A DNA stretch of 64,000 nucleotides from Geodermatophilus tzadiensis (GCF_003002915.1 NZ_PVTG01000004.1:1-64000), one strand, 5' to 3'; counted from the first letter of the stretch, positions 34,400 to 42,690 are shown. Numbers and translations: made by a program. Notes: a model not told the origin generated them from the letters alone.

Positions 34400-35821
34400 A
34401 TGGCCATCGCGACGATCAACCCGGCCACCGGCGAGACGCTCAAGACCTACGAGCCGCTGACCGACGACGCCGTCGACGAGCGGATCGGGCGGGCCGTCGA
34501 GGCGTTCCGCGCCTACCGGCTGACCAGCCCGCAGGAACGCGCCGGCTGGCTGCGCGCGGCCGCCGACGTGCTCGACGGCGACACCGACGCCGTCGCCGAG
34601 CTCATGGTCACCGAGATGGGCAAGACCCTGGCCGCGGCGAAGGCCGAGGTCGGCAAGTGCGCCAAGGGGCTGCGCTACTACGCCGAGCACGGCCCGGCGA
34701 TGCTCGAGCCGCGCCCGGCCGACGCCGGCGCCGTCGGCGCGGAGGACGCCTACGTGGTGCACCAGCCGATCGGCGTCGTGCTCGCGGTCATGCCCTGGAA
34801 CTTCCCGCTGTGGCAGGCCATGCGCTTCGCCGCGCCGGCGCTGATGGCCGGCAACGTCGGCCTGCTCAAGCACGCCAGCAACGTGCCGCAGACCGCGCTC
34901 TACATCGAGGAGCTGTTCCGCAAGGCCGGCTTCCCCGCCGACGTGTTCCAGACGCTGCTCGTCGGCTCGAAGACCGTCGAGCGGGTGCTGCGCGACGACC
35001 GGGTCGCCGCCGCCACCCTCACCGGCAGCGCCCCGGCCGGCCAGTCGGTCGCCTCGATCGCCGGCGACGTGCTCAAGAAGACCGTGCTCGAGCTCGGCGG
35101 CAGCGACCCCTTCATCGTCATGCCGTCGGCCGACCTCGACCGCGCCGCCGAGGTCGCCGTCACCGCGCGCTGCCAGAACAACGGGCAGAGCTGCATCGCC
35201 GCCAAGCGGTTCTTCGCGCACCGCGACGTCGCCGAGGAGTTCACCCGGCTGTTCGCCGAGAAGCTGTCGGCGCTCGTCGTCGGGGACCCGATGGCCGAGG
35301 ACACCCAGGTCGGCCCGCTGGCCACCGAGTCCGGCCGGGAGGACGTCGAGAAGTACGTGGCCGACGCCATCGCGAAGGGCGCCACCGTCGTCACCGGCGG
35401 CGAGCGGGTCGACGGGCCCGGCTGGTTCTACCGGCCGACCCTGCTCACCGGCGTCACCCCCGAGATGGACCTCTACGACGAGGAGGTCTTCGGCCCGGTC
35501 GCGGCGCTGTGGACCGTCGACTCCCTCGAGGAGGCCATCGAGATCGCCAACAGCCACCCCTACGGCCTGGGCAGCAACCTGTGGAGCGAGGACGAGCAGG
35601 AGCGCGCCACCTTCATCCGCGACGTGCAGGCGGGTATGGCGTTCGTCAACGGGATGGTCACCAGCTACCCCGAGCTGCCCTTCGGCGGGGTCAAGCAGAG
35701 CGGCTACGGCCGGGAGCTGACCGAGCTCGGCATGTACGAGTTCACCAACGCCAAGACCGTGTGGATCGGCCCGCGCAGCAGCCAGCAGGCGGAGGGCACC
35801 ACGGCCAGCGCCTCGGAGTGA
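34400..35821 (+). CDS. gabD: NAD(P)-dependent succinate-semialdehyde dehydrogenase
   Basis: 473-residue aldehyde dehydrogenase of the short succinate-semialdehyde type. The cofactor site is VLAVMPWNFPLWQAMRFAAPAL, the general base is in LELGGSDPF near 232, and the nucleophilic Cys is in NNGQSCIAAKRFF near 265. The C-terminus PFGGVKQSGYGRELTELGMYEF is diagnostic. ATG with GGAGGG upstream, and a TAGGGC -10 about 50 bp before the start. No GABA transaminase is adjacent, so the aldehyde source is unknown. Confidence 0.93.
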   Translation: MAIATINPATGETLKTYEPLTDDAVDERIGRAVEAFRAYRLTSPQERAGWLRAAADVLDGDTDAVAELMVTEMGKTLAAAKAEVGKCAKGLRYYAEHGPAMLEPRPADAGAVGAEDAYVVHQPIGVVLAVMPWNFPLWQAMRFAAPALMAGNVGLLKHASNVPQTALYIEELFRKAGFPADVFQTLLVGSKTVERVLRDDRVAAATLTGSAPAGQSVASIAGDVLKKTVLELGGSDPFIVMPSADLDRAAEVAVTARCQNNGQSCIAAKRFFAHRDVAEEFTRLFAEKLSALVVGDPMAEDTQVGPLATESGREDVEKYVADAIAKGATVVTGGERVDGPGWFYRPTLLTGVTPEMDLYDEEVFGPVAALWTVDSLEEAIEIANSHPYGLGSNLWSEDEQERATFIRDVQAGMAFVNGMVTSYPELPFGGVKQSGYGRELTELGMYEFTNAKTVWIGPRSSQQAEGTTASASE

Positions 35822-35924
35822 GCCGGCCGGGCCGTTTCCCCGCTCCGTGCTGCGGGGTAGCCGTCGCGGGACGCGACCGGGCTCCTGAGCAGTGGGACGT
35901 CGACGGCGCTCGACAGGAGGACCG

Positions 35925-36509
35925 ATGACGACGACGACCGACAACCGCTTCGTGGTCCAGGCGGTGCACGACCTCGGCACCGCCCTCTGGTTCGGCGGCT
36001 CGGTGATGGGCATCGCCGGGGTGAACAAGTCCGGCAGCGACCTCACCGCGGGGATCGACAAGGTCCGGGTGGCCAGTTCGGCCTGGAGCCGCTTCCAGCC
36101 GGCCCAGTTCGGCGGGATCGCGGCCACACTCATCACCGGCCTGCAGCTGACCCGGTCGAACAGCCAGCGGCTCGCACTGCAGAAGGGCTACGGCACGGTC
36201 GGCGCCCTCAAGGCGGCGCTGACCGTGGCCGGCGCCGGGGCCACCGCGTACGCCGCCTACTCCGGCGCCCAGATCGGCAAGCTGGCCGAGCAGGCGGCCA
36301 GGAACGGCGACCTCGAGGTCAAGGACGCCACCCTGCCCTCCGCCGGCACGCCGGCGGAGATCAAGAAGTGGCAGGCGCGGCAGCGGGTCACCCAGGCCGC
36401 CGTCCCGACACTGGCCGGCGCGGTCATCGTCTGCAACGCCTGGCTGGTGCAGTCCTACCGGCTCGGCTCGACGGTCAAGGGCCTGCTCGGCCGCATCCTG
36501 CCGGACTAG
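35925..36509 (+). CDS. Membrane protein of unknown function
   Basis: 194 residues with about four hydrophobic stretches: TALWFGGSVMGIAGVN, FGGIAATLITGLQL, AALTVAGAGATAYAAYSGAQI, and TLAGAVIVCNAWLVQ near the C-terminus. The ATG at 35925 has AGGAGG 7 nt upstream, which decides the start. The N-terminal HDLGTALWFGG resembles the start of haem-copper-like or DUF4149-type membrane proteins, but no ligand set is clear. A TAGCCG -10 lies about 60 bp upstream. A large hairpin element follows the stop. Confidence 0.7.
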   Translation: MTTTTDNRFVVQAVHDLGTALWFGGSVMGIAGVNKSGSDLTAGIDKVRVASSAWSRFQPAQFGGIAATLITGLQLTRSNSQRLALQKGYGTVGALKAALTVAGAGATAYAAYSGAQIGKLAEQAARNGDLEVKDATLPSAGTPAEIKKWQARQRVTQAAVPTLAGAVIVCNAWLVQSYRLGSTVKGLLGRILPD

Positions 36510-36515
36510 GAGAAC

Positions 36516-36568
36516 GCCCTCCTGCCCCCCACCGCTCGCAGGCTCGCGGCGGGACCCCGCAGGAGGGC
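36516..36568. repeat. Long imperfect hairpin, REP-like element / terminator
   Basis: The outer arms GCCCTCCTGC and GCAGGAGGGC are exact. The inner arms CCCACCGC and GCGGCGGG pair with one mismatch around TCGCAGGCTC. The whole folds into one long hairpin 6 bp after the stop of the membrane protein gene. Confidence 0.6.
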
Positions 36569-36587
36569 CACCTCCGTGACGGAGTCG

Positions 36588-36619
36588 CCGGCCCGGTCCC
36601 CGCACGGGGGCCGGGCCGG
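36588..36619. terminator. Second strong hairpin, likely terminator of the minus-strand unit
   Basis: CCGGCCCGGTCCCCG pairs with CGGGGGCCGGGCCGG (one wobble) over a 2-nt loop, just beyond the stop of the RsbW-like gene at 36622. Confidence 0.65.
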
Positions 36620-36621
36620 TG

Positions 36622-37002
36622 TCACGTCCGGGCGGTGACCCGCACCCACTGGCCGCCGTCGCCGGCGGGCCGGGCGTCCAGGACGGTGGCGGTCGCCGCC
36701 GCGGCGGCCAGCGCGAGCCGGGCGTCCGCGCCGGGTAGCGGCAGCAGCGGGGTCGCCACCAGCACCTCGACCGTGAGGCCGTGGCCGCCGGCGACGGCGC
36801 GCACCGGCCGGGCGCCGTCCCCGGCGCCGGGGCGGGCGGCGCCGGCGACCAGGACCTCCGACACGAGCAGCACGAGCTCCTCGGCCACGGCGGGCGGGCA
36901 CCCGGCGGCCGCGGCCCGCTCGCGCACCCACGCCCGCACCTCGGCCGGCCGCCGCGCGTCCACCGTGCCCACGACCACCTCGCCGCCCCCGTGCTCGGTC
37001 AC
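36622..37002 (-). CDS. RsbW-like (degenerate HATPase) small protein
   Basis: 126 residues. The segment AVAEELVLLVSEVLVAGAARPG resembles the first ATP-site helix of serine-kinase anti-sigma factors (usually ELxxAVxEAxxNA), but the expected Asn of the N-box is not present. A LTVEVLVATPLLPLPGADARL strand-loop then takes the place of the usual DxGxG loop. So ATP binding is doubtful. It lies 90 bp downstream of the MEDS operon on the same strand and may be its fourth member. ATG start at 37002. Confidence 0.6.
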   Translation of the reverse strand: MTEHGGGEVVVGTVDARRPAEVRAWVRERAAAAGCPPAVAEELVLLVSEVLVAGAARPGAGDGARPVRAVAGGHGLTVEVLVATPLLPLPGADARLALAAAAATATVLDARPAGDGGQWVRVTART

Positions 37003-37092
37003 TCCTCGACCACCCCTCCGGCAGCAACGACGGCGCCCGGCTGGGGGTGCGCGGCCCCGGCGCGCCGTTGCCGACCCGTGACCGCGGCCGCG

Positions 37093-38007
37093 TCAGACCT
37101 GGTCGGGTGGCTCGGAGCGGACGAGGAACCGGGCGCCGCCGCCCTCGGGCACCGCGGCGAGCGTCACGGCCGGGGACACCTTGCCGGCCAGCCACAGCAT
37201 GAGCAGCCGGCGGTCGGCGGGCACCATCGAGGGCAGCAGCAGCTCGCACGGCCGCCGGGTGAGCACCTCGCAGACGACGGCCGGCCCCGCGTGGTGCAGC
37301 CGCACCGGGACCCCGGCCGGCCCGCCGTCGAGCGCCGCCGCGGCGATCACCGCCTCGTGCAGCACCAGCACCAGCTCGTCGCGCCGCGGCTCGCTCAGCC
37401 CGGCCTCGGCCAGCCGGTCGTGCCACCACCGGCGGTTGTGCGCGGGGGTGTCCGGGTCCAGCACCGCGGAGGTGACCGGCACGGTGTCGCTCGGCGCGGC
37501 GACCAGCGTGAGGTCCGGGTTGGGCAGGTCCAGGCCGTCGAGCCACAGCACCGGGTGGGTGCCGCGCGCCATCGCCACGCCGTCCGGCGGCGCGGCGACG
37601 CTGTCGACCAGGCAGGTCACCGCCAGGGGCGCCAGGCCGACGGCGACGGTGGTCTGCTCCTCCGCGCGTCGCCACGCCGCGAGGTCGTCCATCGGCCGCT
37701 GGCACAGCACCGCGACCGGCCCGTCGGCGCCGCGGGAGCGGTGCCGCAGCCAGTCCTCGGCCAGCACGTCGATCGGCGACTCCAGCAGCGCCTGCGGGGA
37801 GGCGAACTCCACCGCGGCGTCCGGCACGTGGGCGCGCACCACCCGGCGGACGGCGTCCTCGACGTGCGCCACCACCGGCGCCCCCGCGGCCAGCGCCCGG
37901 CGGCACAGCTCCGCGGCGATGGCGCCGGCCTGCGCGGACCCGCTGTGGAACGCACACCGGTGGACCGGCGCCAGCCACGCGCCGGGGTCCGGGCCGGACG
38001 TCCTCAC
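37093..38007 (-). CDS. MEDS domain - HATPase-like anti-sigma-type sensor
   Basis: 304 residues. The N-terminal half (about 15-170) is a MEDS sensory domain: HRCAFHSGSAQAGAIAAELCRRALAAGAPVV, VAVLCQRPMDDLAAW. The C-terminal half contains RRDELVLVLHEAVIAAAALDGGPAGVPVRLHHAGPAVVCEV, the pattern of the N-box helix and first strand of anti-sigma kinase-like ATPases. This layout is used by actinobacterial regulators that couple a small-molecule signal to an anti-sigma switch. GTG start in the stop of the MEDS-STAS gene (GTGA). Confidence 0.72.
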   Translation of the reverse strand: MRTSGPDPGAWLAPVHRCAFHSGSAQAGAIAAELCRRALAAGAPVVAHVEDAVRRVVRAHVPDAAVEFASPQALLESPIDVLAEDWLRHRSRGADGPVAVLCQRPMDDLAAWRRAEEQTTVAVGLAPLAVTCLVDSVAAPPDGVAMARGTHPVLWLDGLDLPNPDLTLVAAPSDTVPVTSAVLDPDTPAHNRRWWHDRLAEAGLSEPRRDELVLVLHEAVIAAAALDGGPAGVPVRLHHAGPAVVCEVLTRRPCELLLPSMVPADRRLLMLWLAGKVSPAVTLAAVPEGGGARFLVRSEPPDQV

Positions 38008-38789
38008 CGCGTGCTCCCGCTCCCGTCGGCCTGGGCCACCTGCACCGAGCGGCCGGGATGGCGGGTGGCGAGCAGCCGGACCAGCCGGGAGGTCAGCCGC
38101 GAGGCGCCGACCAGCACCAGCCCGGGCGGGCCCGCCGCCGCGGCGACGAGCGAGTCGGCCGCGCCGACGTCGAGGAAGCGCAGGTCGGCGACGTCCCAGG
38201 TGGCCGGCCGTCCGTCGCCCCGGGGCGTGGCCCGCAGCACGGCCCGCAGCGCGTCGGCGTTGCCCGAGTCGAGCTCCCCGGCCAGCCGCAGGCCCTCCGG
38301 CGTCCGGGTCAGCCGGAACGTGCCGTCGTCGTGGAGGGCGGTCGCGTCCACCTCGTGGTCGTGCGCGCCGGCCAGCGAGGCCGACTGCCCGGGGACCAGC
38401 AGGTGGCGGAAGTAGGGGCACAGCACCGTCAGGGGCACCCGGGCGGCCAGCTCGGTGACCACCTCCTCGAACGGGTTGTCGCCCGCCCCCAGGGCACCGC
38501 TGAACCGGACACCGGGAAAGCCCTCGGCCAGGGCGCCGTCGACGTAGCCGGGCAGCCGGGCGGGGTCGGGAGGCACCACCCGCACCGCGGTCGTCGCGCT
38601 CGGCTCCCAGGTCGGTGCCACCACGCCGGCCCGCCGCAGCCGCGCCCACAGCCGCGGCTCACGGCTGCCCAGACCGGTCAGCAGCACGCACTCGCCGGCG
38701 CGCACCCCCTCGACGACGAAGTCGCCGACCACCTGGGCGTGGGCCTCCTCGCTGTCGAGGACGACCCAGTCGTGCCGTCCGCGGCTCAC
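38004..38789 (-). CDS. MEDS domain - STAS domain protein
   Basis: 261 residues. The N-terminal MEDS domain begins HDWVVLDSEEAHAQVVGDFVVEGVRAGECVLLTG and contains VTVLCPYFRHLL-like core sequence. The C-terminal STAS domain has LRLAGELDSGNADALRAVL, then DVADLRFLDVGAADSLVAAA, where anti-anti-sigma factors carry a phosphorylatable Ser. The S of AADS is a candidate. It would act as an anti-anti-sigma partner of the downstream ATPase-like protein. GTG start overlaps the GAF-ANTAR stop by 4 bp. Confidence 0.8.
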   Translation of the reverse strand: MSRGRHDWVVLDSEEAHAQVVGDFVVEGVRAGECVLLTGLGSREPRLWARLRRAGVVAPTWEPSATTAVRVVPPDPARLPGYVDGALAEGFPGVRFSGALGAGDNPFEEVVTELAARVPLTVLCPYFRHLLVPGQSASLAGAHDHEVDATALHDDGTFRLTRTPEGLRLAGELDSGNADALRAVLRATPRGDGRPATWDVADLRFLDVGAADSLVAAAAGPPGLVLVGASRLTSRLVRLLATRHPGRSVQVAQADGSGSTR

Positions 38790-39514
38790 CGGCCGTCGTC
38801 CGCGGGCCGCGGGCCGGCCGGTGCCTCCCCGGTCTCGGTGACCAGTGCGGCGACGTCGCGCACCTTGCGGTGGGTGTCCTGTGAGGCGCGCACGAGGATG
38901 CCGAAGGCGGCGTCGGCGGTGATCCGGTACCGCTCCATGAGCACTCCCTTCGCCTGGCCGATGACGTCGCGGCTGGCCAGCGCCACGGCCAGGTGCTCGA
39001 TGCGCTGGACGGAGCGCAGCGCCAGGGCCGCGTGCGCGGCCACGGGGCCCAGCGCCGTCCGCTCGGGCACCTCCCCGGCGGCGTACACCGACAGCGCCCC
39101 GATCACCTCGCGCCCGGTGTCCAGCGGCAGGCAGGTCGCCGACCGCAGCCCCGTGGCGGCCGCGGCGCAGGCCAGTTGCGGCCAGCGCGGGTCACCGGCG
39201 AGGTCGGCACTGCCTGCGGGCGTGCCGCCGAGCGCCTCGAGCAGGGGACCGGAGCCGCCGGCGACCTGCGCGGCGTCGACGGTGGCCGCCCGGTCGCAGC
39301 TGGCGACCGGGTCGCGGGGCCGGTGCCCCGCCCCGCGCAGCACCACCGAGACGCCGGCGTCGGCCGGCAGGAGCGCGGCGAGGTCGGTGACCACCGCGCG
39401 CACGGCGGCGCCGGCGTCGTCGGCGGCGTGCCAGCGGGCCGCCGCGGCGGCCAGCCAGTCGTCCAGGTCGGGCCGGCTCCCGAGGAGGTGGGGTCTCGTC
39501 GTCGTAGGAAGCAC
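38786..39514 (-). CDS. GAF-ANTAR regulatory protein
   Basis: 242 residues. GAF sensor (about 40-165) with DLAALLPADAGVSVVLRG and GLRSATCLPLDTGREVIGALSVYA; C-terminal ANTAR domain (about 175-228) with ASRDVIGQAKGVLMERYRITADAAFGIL. ANTAR proteins bind paired RNA hairpins and antiterminate. It is the first gene of a three-gene overlapping unit with MEDS-STAS and MEDS-ATPase genes. GTG start at 39514; a 22-bp palindrome lies about 130 bp upstream in the intergenic region shared with mscL. Confidence 0.88.
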   Translation of the reverse strand: MLPTTTRPHLLGSRPDLDDWLAAAAARWHAADDAGAAVRAVVTDLAALLPADAGVSVVLRGAGHRPRDPVASCDRAATVDAAQVAGGSGPLLEALGGTPAGSADLAGDPRWPQLACAAAATGLRSATCLPLDTGREVIGALSVYAAGEVPERTALGPVAAHAALALRSVQRIEHLAVALASRDVIGQAKGVLMERYRITADAAFGILVRASQDTHRKVRDVAALVTETGEAPAGPRPADDGR

Positions 39515-39643
39515 AGGCCCTCCGAGCCGGTGGTCTCCCGGCGTCTCGTGCGCCCTGGTCCGGGGGATCGACCCAGCGCGCCGCTGTCCCGCGATGGTGC
39601 CACTCGGGGCGGCGACACGCCCGGGTCCCGGCGCAGTTCCGGT

Positions 39644-39665
39644 GTGTGACCCGTCCGGGTCACAC
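39644..39665. promoter_or_regulatory. 22-bp perfect palindrome between ANTAR operon and mscL
   Basis: The arms GTGTGACCCG and CGGGTCACAC flank TC exactly. The genes on either side diverge, so it is not a terminator for either and is more likely an operator. The TGTGA/TCACA ends recall CRP/GlxR, but the 10-bp centre is too wide for that site. Confidence 0.6.
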
Positions 39666-39719
39666 GGGCCCGCGCGGCCGCCCTACGCTCCGGCTCCTCG
39701 GACCGGCTGGGAGGACCCC

Positions 39720-40130
39720 GTGCGCACGCTGCTGACTAACTTCCGCAACTTCGCCTTCTCCGGCAGCCTCGTCGACCTGGCCGTCGGCCTGGCGATCGGG
39801 GCCGCCTTCGCCACGGTGGTCGAGTCGCTGGTCGGCGACGTCATCCTGCCGCTGGTGGCCGCCGTCTTCGGCCAGCCGGACTTCACCGCCCTCGTGCTCA
39901 CCGTCAACGGGTCGCAGATCCGCTACGGGTCGTTCCTCACCGCGCTGGTGTCCTTCCTGCTGCTGGCGCTGACGATCATGTTCCTCGTCCAGGCGATCCG
40001 CCGGGCCACCGGCCGCGAGACCGCCGGCGCCCAGGGCAACCGGGAGTGCGACCACTGCAAGAGCTTCATCCCGGTCGACGCGTCGGTCTGCATGTTCTGC
40101 ACCCGCGACGTCGAGCCGATCGTGCCCTGA
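39720..40130 (+). CDS. mscL: Large-conductance mechanosensitive channel MscL with zinc-ribbon tail
   Basis: 136 residues. The N-terminal amphipathic segment and first helix read NFRNFAFSGSLVDLAVGLAIGAAFATVVESLVGDVILPLV, the MscL signature. TM2 is FLTALVSFLLLALTIMFLVQAI. The C-terminus replaces the usual helical bundle with a zinc-ribbon-like CDHCKSFIPVDASVCMFCTRD (two C-x2-C pairs). It protects against osmotic down-shock. GTG with GGGAGG 6 nt upstream. The zinc ribbon is an addition seen in some actinobacterial MscL-like proteins. Confidence 0.92.
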   Translation: MRTLLTNFRNFAFSGSLVDLAVGLAIGAAFATVVESLVGDVILPLVAAVFGQPDFTALVLTVNGSQIRYGSFLTALVSFLLLALTIMFLVQAIRRATGRETAGAQGNRECDHCKSFIPVDASVCMFCTRDVEPIVP

Positions 40131-40158
40131 CCGGCGGGCCGCGGTCCCGGTCCGCCGG
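40131..40158 (+). terminator. Hairpin after mscL
   Basis: CCGGCGG pairs with CCGCCGG across 14 nt, starting directly at the base after the mscL stop. A TAGCCT -10 for the next gene overlaps its right edge. Confidence 0.4.
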
Positions 40159-40199
40159 TTAGCCTCCGCGCCGGTGGTCGGCACCGACGAGGAGGACGC

Positions 40200-41030
40200 G
40201 TGACGCGACACGGGCAGGGGACGCTGCCGACGGGCCAGTACTGGCAGGGCTGGACGGTGCCCGACCCGGTCGGCGTGGTCGTGCTGGTGCACGGCGCGCA
40301 CGAGCACGGCGGCCGCTACGCGCACGTGGCCCAGCGGCTGGGGGAGGCCGGCTACGCGTCCTACGCCCCCGACCACCCCGGCCACGGCCGCTCACCGGGC
40401 CGGCGCGGCGACATCCTCGGCCTGGCCGCCGCCGTGGAGGGCGTGGCCGCGACCGCCCGGGCCGCCGCCGACCGGCACCCCGGCGTCCCGCTGTTCGTCT
40501 ACGGCCACAGCCTGGGCGGGCTGGTCGCGCTGCAGTACCTCACCGGCGAGCCGCACGAGCGCGTCGCCGGCGGCGTGGTCTCCGCGCCGGCCCTCGACAC
40601 CAGCACGGCCACCCCGGTGCAGCGGGTGGTCGCGCCGCTGCTCGCCCGGGTGGCGCCGGGCCTGGGCGTGCTCACCCTCGACGCGGAGACGGTCAGCCGC
40701 GACCCCGAGGTGGTGGCCGCCTACCGCACCGACCCGCTCAACCACACCGGGAGGATGGTCGCCCGCACCGGCCACGCGATCATGACCGGCGCGGCCGGCA
40801 TGCCCGACCGGCTGCGCGGCCTGCGGCTGCCGCTGCTGGTGCTGCACGGCGGCGACGACCGGCTGATGCCGCCGTCGGCCAGCGAGGTGGTGCGCCGGCA
40901 CGCCGGCTCGCCCGACCTGACGGTGCGCGTCTACGAGGGGCTCTACCACGAGCCGCACAACGAGCCCGAGCAGGACGAGGTCCTCGCCGACGTCGTCGCC
41001 TGGCTCGACGCGCACCGGCCGGCCCGCTGA
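40200..41030 (+). CDS. Alpha/beta hydrolase, monoacylglycerol lipase-like
   Basis: 276 residues. The start GQYWQGWTVPDPVGVVVLVHGAHEHGGRY is typical of monoglyceride lipases (HG oxyanion loop). The nucleophile elbow YGHSLGGLVALQYL is near 103, followed by the lid region. The acid lies in HGGDDRLMPPSA and the catalytic His in YHEPHNEPEQDEV. It likely hydrolyses monoacylglycerols or lysophospholipids. GTG with GAGGAGG upstream. It converges on the antiporter 10 bp away. Confidence 0.9.
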   Translation: MTRHGQGTLPTGQYWQGWTVPDPVGVVVLVHGAHEHGGRYAHVAQRLGEAGYASYAPDHPGHGRSPGRRGDILGLAAAVEGVAATARAAADRHPGVPLFVYGHSLGGLVALQYLTGEPHERVAGGVVSAPALDTSTATPVQRVVAPLLARVAPGLGVLTLDAETVSRDPEVVAAYRTDPLNHTGRMVARTGHAIMTGAAGMPDRLRGLRLPLLVLHGGDDRLMPPSASEVVRRHAGSPDLTVRVYEGLYHEPHNEPEQDEVLADVVAWLDAHRPAR

Positions 41031-41040
41031 GCACCCCGCG

Positions 41041-42690
41041 CTAGGCGGGCCGGGAGGGCAGCAGGTTCTCCTGGTGGTCGAGCTCGCGCTCCAGCGTGCG
41101 CAGGCCCTCGTCGGGCAGCCGGCCGAGGTCGCGCCAGCGCAGCAGCTCCTCGCGCTCGGCGTCGATGACGGCCCGGCGCACCCGCAGCGCCGCCTCGTAC
41201 CGCGGCGACATCGGGATCTCGCCCTCGGCCTCGCTGAGCACCTCCAGCCGCCGCCGGTAGCGGTCCAGCCGGGTGCGCAGGGCGGCGCGCACCGACTCGA
41301 TCGCCGCGTCGTCGACGTGGTCGTGCTGCTCGGCCTGCAGCTCGTCGAGCCGGGTCAGGCCGGCCTCGACGGCGGCGACGCGCGCCTGGTTGCGCAGCCG
41401 GGCGCCGTCGGCCGCGTCGGCCCGCAGCCCCAGCCGGCGGACCAGCGGGGCGAAGGTGGTGCCCTGCCCGACCAGGGTGACCAGCACGGCGAGGAACGCG
41501 CAGAACAGCAGCAGGTCGCGCGCGGGGAAGGGCTCCCCGGCGTCGGTGGTCAGCGGCAGGGTGAAGACCGCCGCCAGGGTGATCACGCCGCGGGTGCCGG
41601 CCCAGCTGAGCACGGTGATCTCCCGCCCCGAGAGCTGCCGCGGCAGGGTGCGCGGGTCGCCGTCCTCGGCCTCGGGCCCGGCGCCCAGGCGCAGGTGCAG
41701 CGCCCGCGGGGCGTGCTCGGTGAGCCACAGCCACAGCGGCCGGACCAGCAGCACCCCGCCGACGGTGACCGCGGCGGCGACGACCACGGTCGAGGGCGCG
41801 TGCTCGCCGAGCCCGCCGATGACCGCCGGCAGCTGGTTGCCGATGAGCAGGAACACCACGCCCTCGAGCAGGAAGTCGACCAGCCGCCACACCGCGTCGG
41901 TCTGCAGCCGGGTGGCGCCGGAGGTCCAGTAGGGCGCGTTGTGCCCGATGACCAGCCCCGCGACGACGACGGCGAGCACGCCCGACACGTGCACCGACTC
42001 GGCCAGCAGGTAGGCCGCGAACGGCGTGGCCAGCGAGATCGCGTTGGACGACAGCGGGTCGCGGCGCAGCCGGCGCAGCGGCCGGATGCCGTAGGCGACG
42101 GCCAGGCCGGCCAGCACGCCGCCGGCCGCCGCCAGCGCGAACTGGCCCAGCGCCGACCAGGTGGAGAAGCCGTTCCCGGTGGCCGCCGCGACCGCGACGG
42201 TGAGCAGGGTGAGCGCCGTGGCGTCGTTGAGCAGGCCCTCGCCCTGGATGAGCGTGACCAGCCGCGGCGGCAGCCCGACCCGCCGGCCCACGGCCAGCGC
42301 GGCCACCGGGTCGGGCGGGGCGACCGCGGCGCCGAGCGCCACGCCGGCGGCCAGCGTCGCCCCGGGCACCCACAGCGCGAACCCGACGCCGACGACCATG
42401 GCGGTGACCAGCACCAGCAGCACCGAGAGGCCGACCACCGTGCGCAGGTTGTCGCGGATGGCGATCAGCGAGGAGTCCAGCGCGGCGCTGTAGAGCAGCG
42501 GCGGCAGCAGCACGGCGAGGACGAACTCGGGATCGAGGGCCAGGTTCGGTCCGGGCAGCAGCCCGTAGACCAGCCCGGCGACGGTGAGCAGCGCGGCCGA
42601 CGGCAGGCCGGTCCGGTCGCCCAGCCACCGGGCGGCCACGACGACCGCGACGCCGGCCAGGACGAGCAGCAGGACGGTCTCGGGGTGCAC
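41041..42690 (-). CDS. Na+/H+ antiporter, CPA1 family
   Basis: 549 residues with about 12 membrane helices then a cytoplasmic tail of about 160 residues. The ion-binding motif is ALGAAVAPPDPVAAL (the D of PPDPV), with QGEGLLNDATALTL and SWAGTRGVITLAAVFTLPL as further family marks. The C-terminal tail is charged and helical (RNQARVAAVEAGLTRLDELQAEQHDHVDDAAI) and may regulate activity. It exchanges Na+ for H+ across the membrane. GTG at 42690 with GGAGG 8 nt upstream. Confidence 0.92.
   Translation of the reverse strand: MHPETVLLLVLAGVAVVVAARWLGDRTGLPSAALLTVAGLVYGLLPGPNLALDPEFVLAVLLPPLLYSAALDSSLIAIRDNLRTVVGLSVLLVLVTAMVVGVGFALWVPGATLAAGVALGAAVAPPDPVAALAVGRRVGLPPRLVTLIQGEGLLNDATALTLLTVAVAAATGNGFSTWSALGQFALAAAGGVLAGLAVAYGIRPLRRLRRDPLSSNAISLATPFAAYLLAESVHVSGVLAVVVAGLVIGHNAPYWTSGATRLQTDAVWRLVDFLLEGVVFLLIGNQLPAVIGGLGEHAPSTVVVAAAVTVGGVLLVRPLWLWLTEHAPRALHLRLGAGPEAEDGDPRTLPRQLSGREITVLSWAGTRGVITLAAVFTLPLTTDAGEPFPARDLLLFCAFLAVLVTLVGQGTTFAPLVRRLGLRADAADGARLRNQARVAAVEAGLTRLDELQAEQHDHVDDAAIESVRAALRTRLDRYRRRLEVLSEAEGEIPMSPRYEAALRVRRAVIDAEREELLRWRDLGRLPDEGLRTLERELDHQENLLPSRPA

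Noticed and set aside
31985-36136. Very long minus-strand open frame (over 1300 codons) across chrB, chrA and gabD.
   Set aside because: Composition is Gly/Arg/His/Gln-rich and it lies wholly over genes with clear family signatures.
36622-37002. Functional RsbW kinase.
   Set aside because: The Asn of the N-box and the DxGxG loop are not evident, so only an RsbW-like label is given.
39644-39665. CRP/GlxR binding site because of TGTGA and TCACA ends.
   Set aside because: The centre is 10 bp, not the 6 bp of the CRP/GlxR site, so the spacing does not fit.
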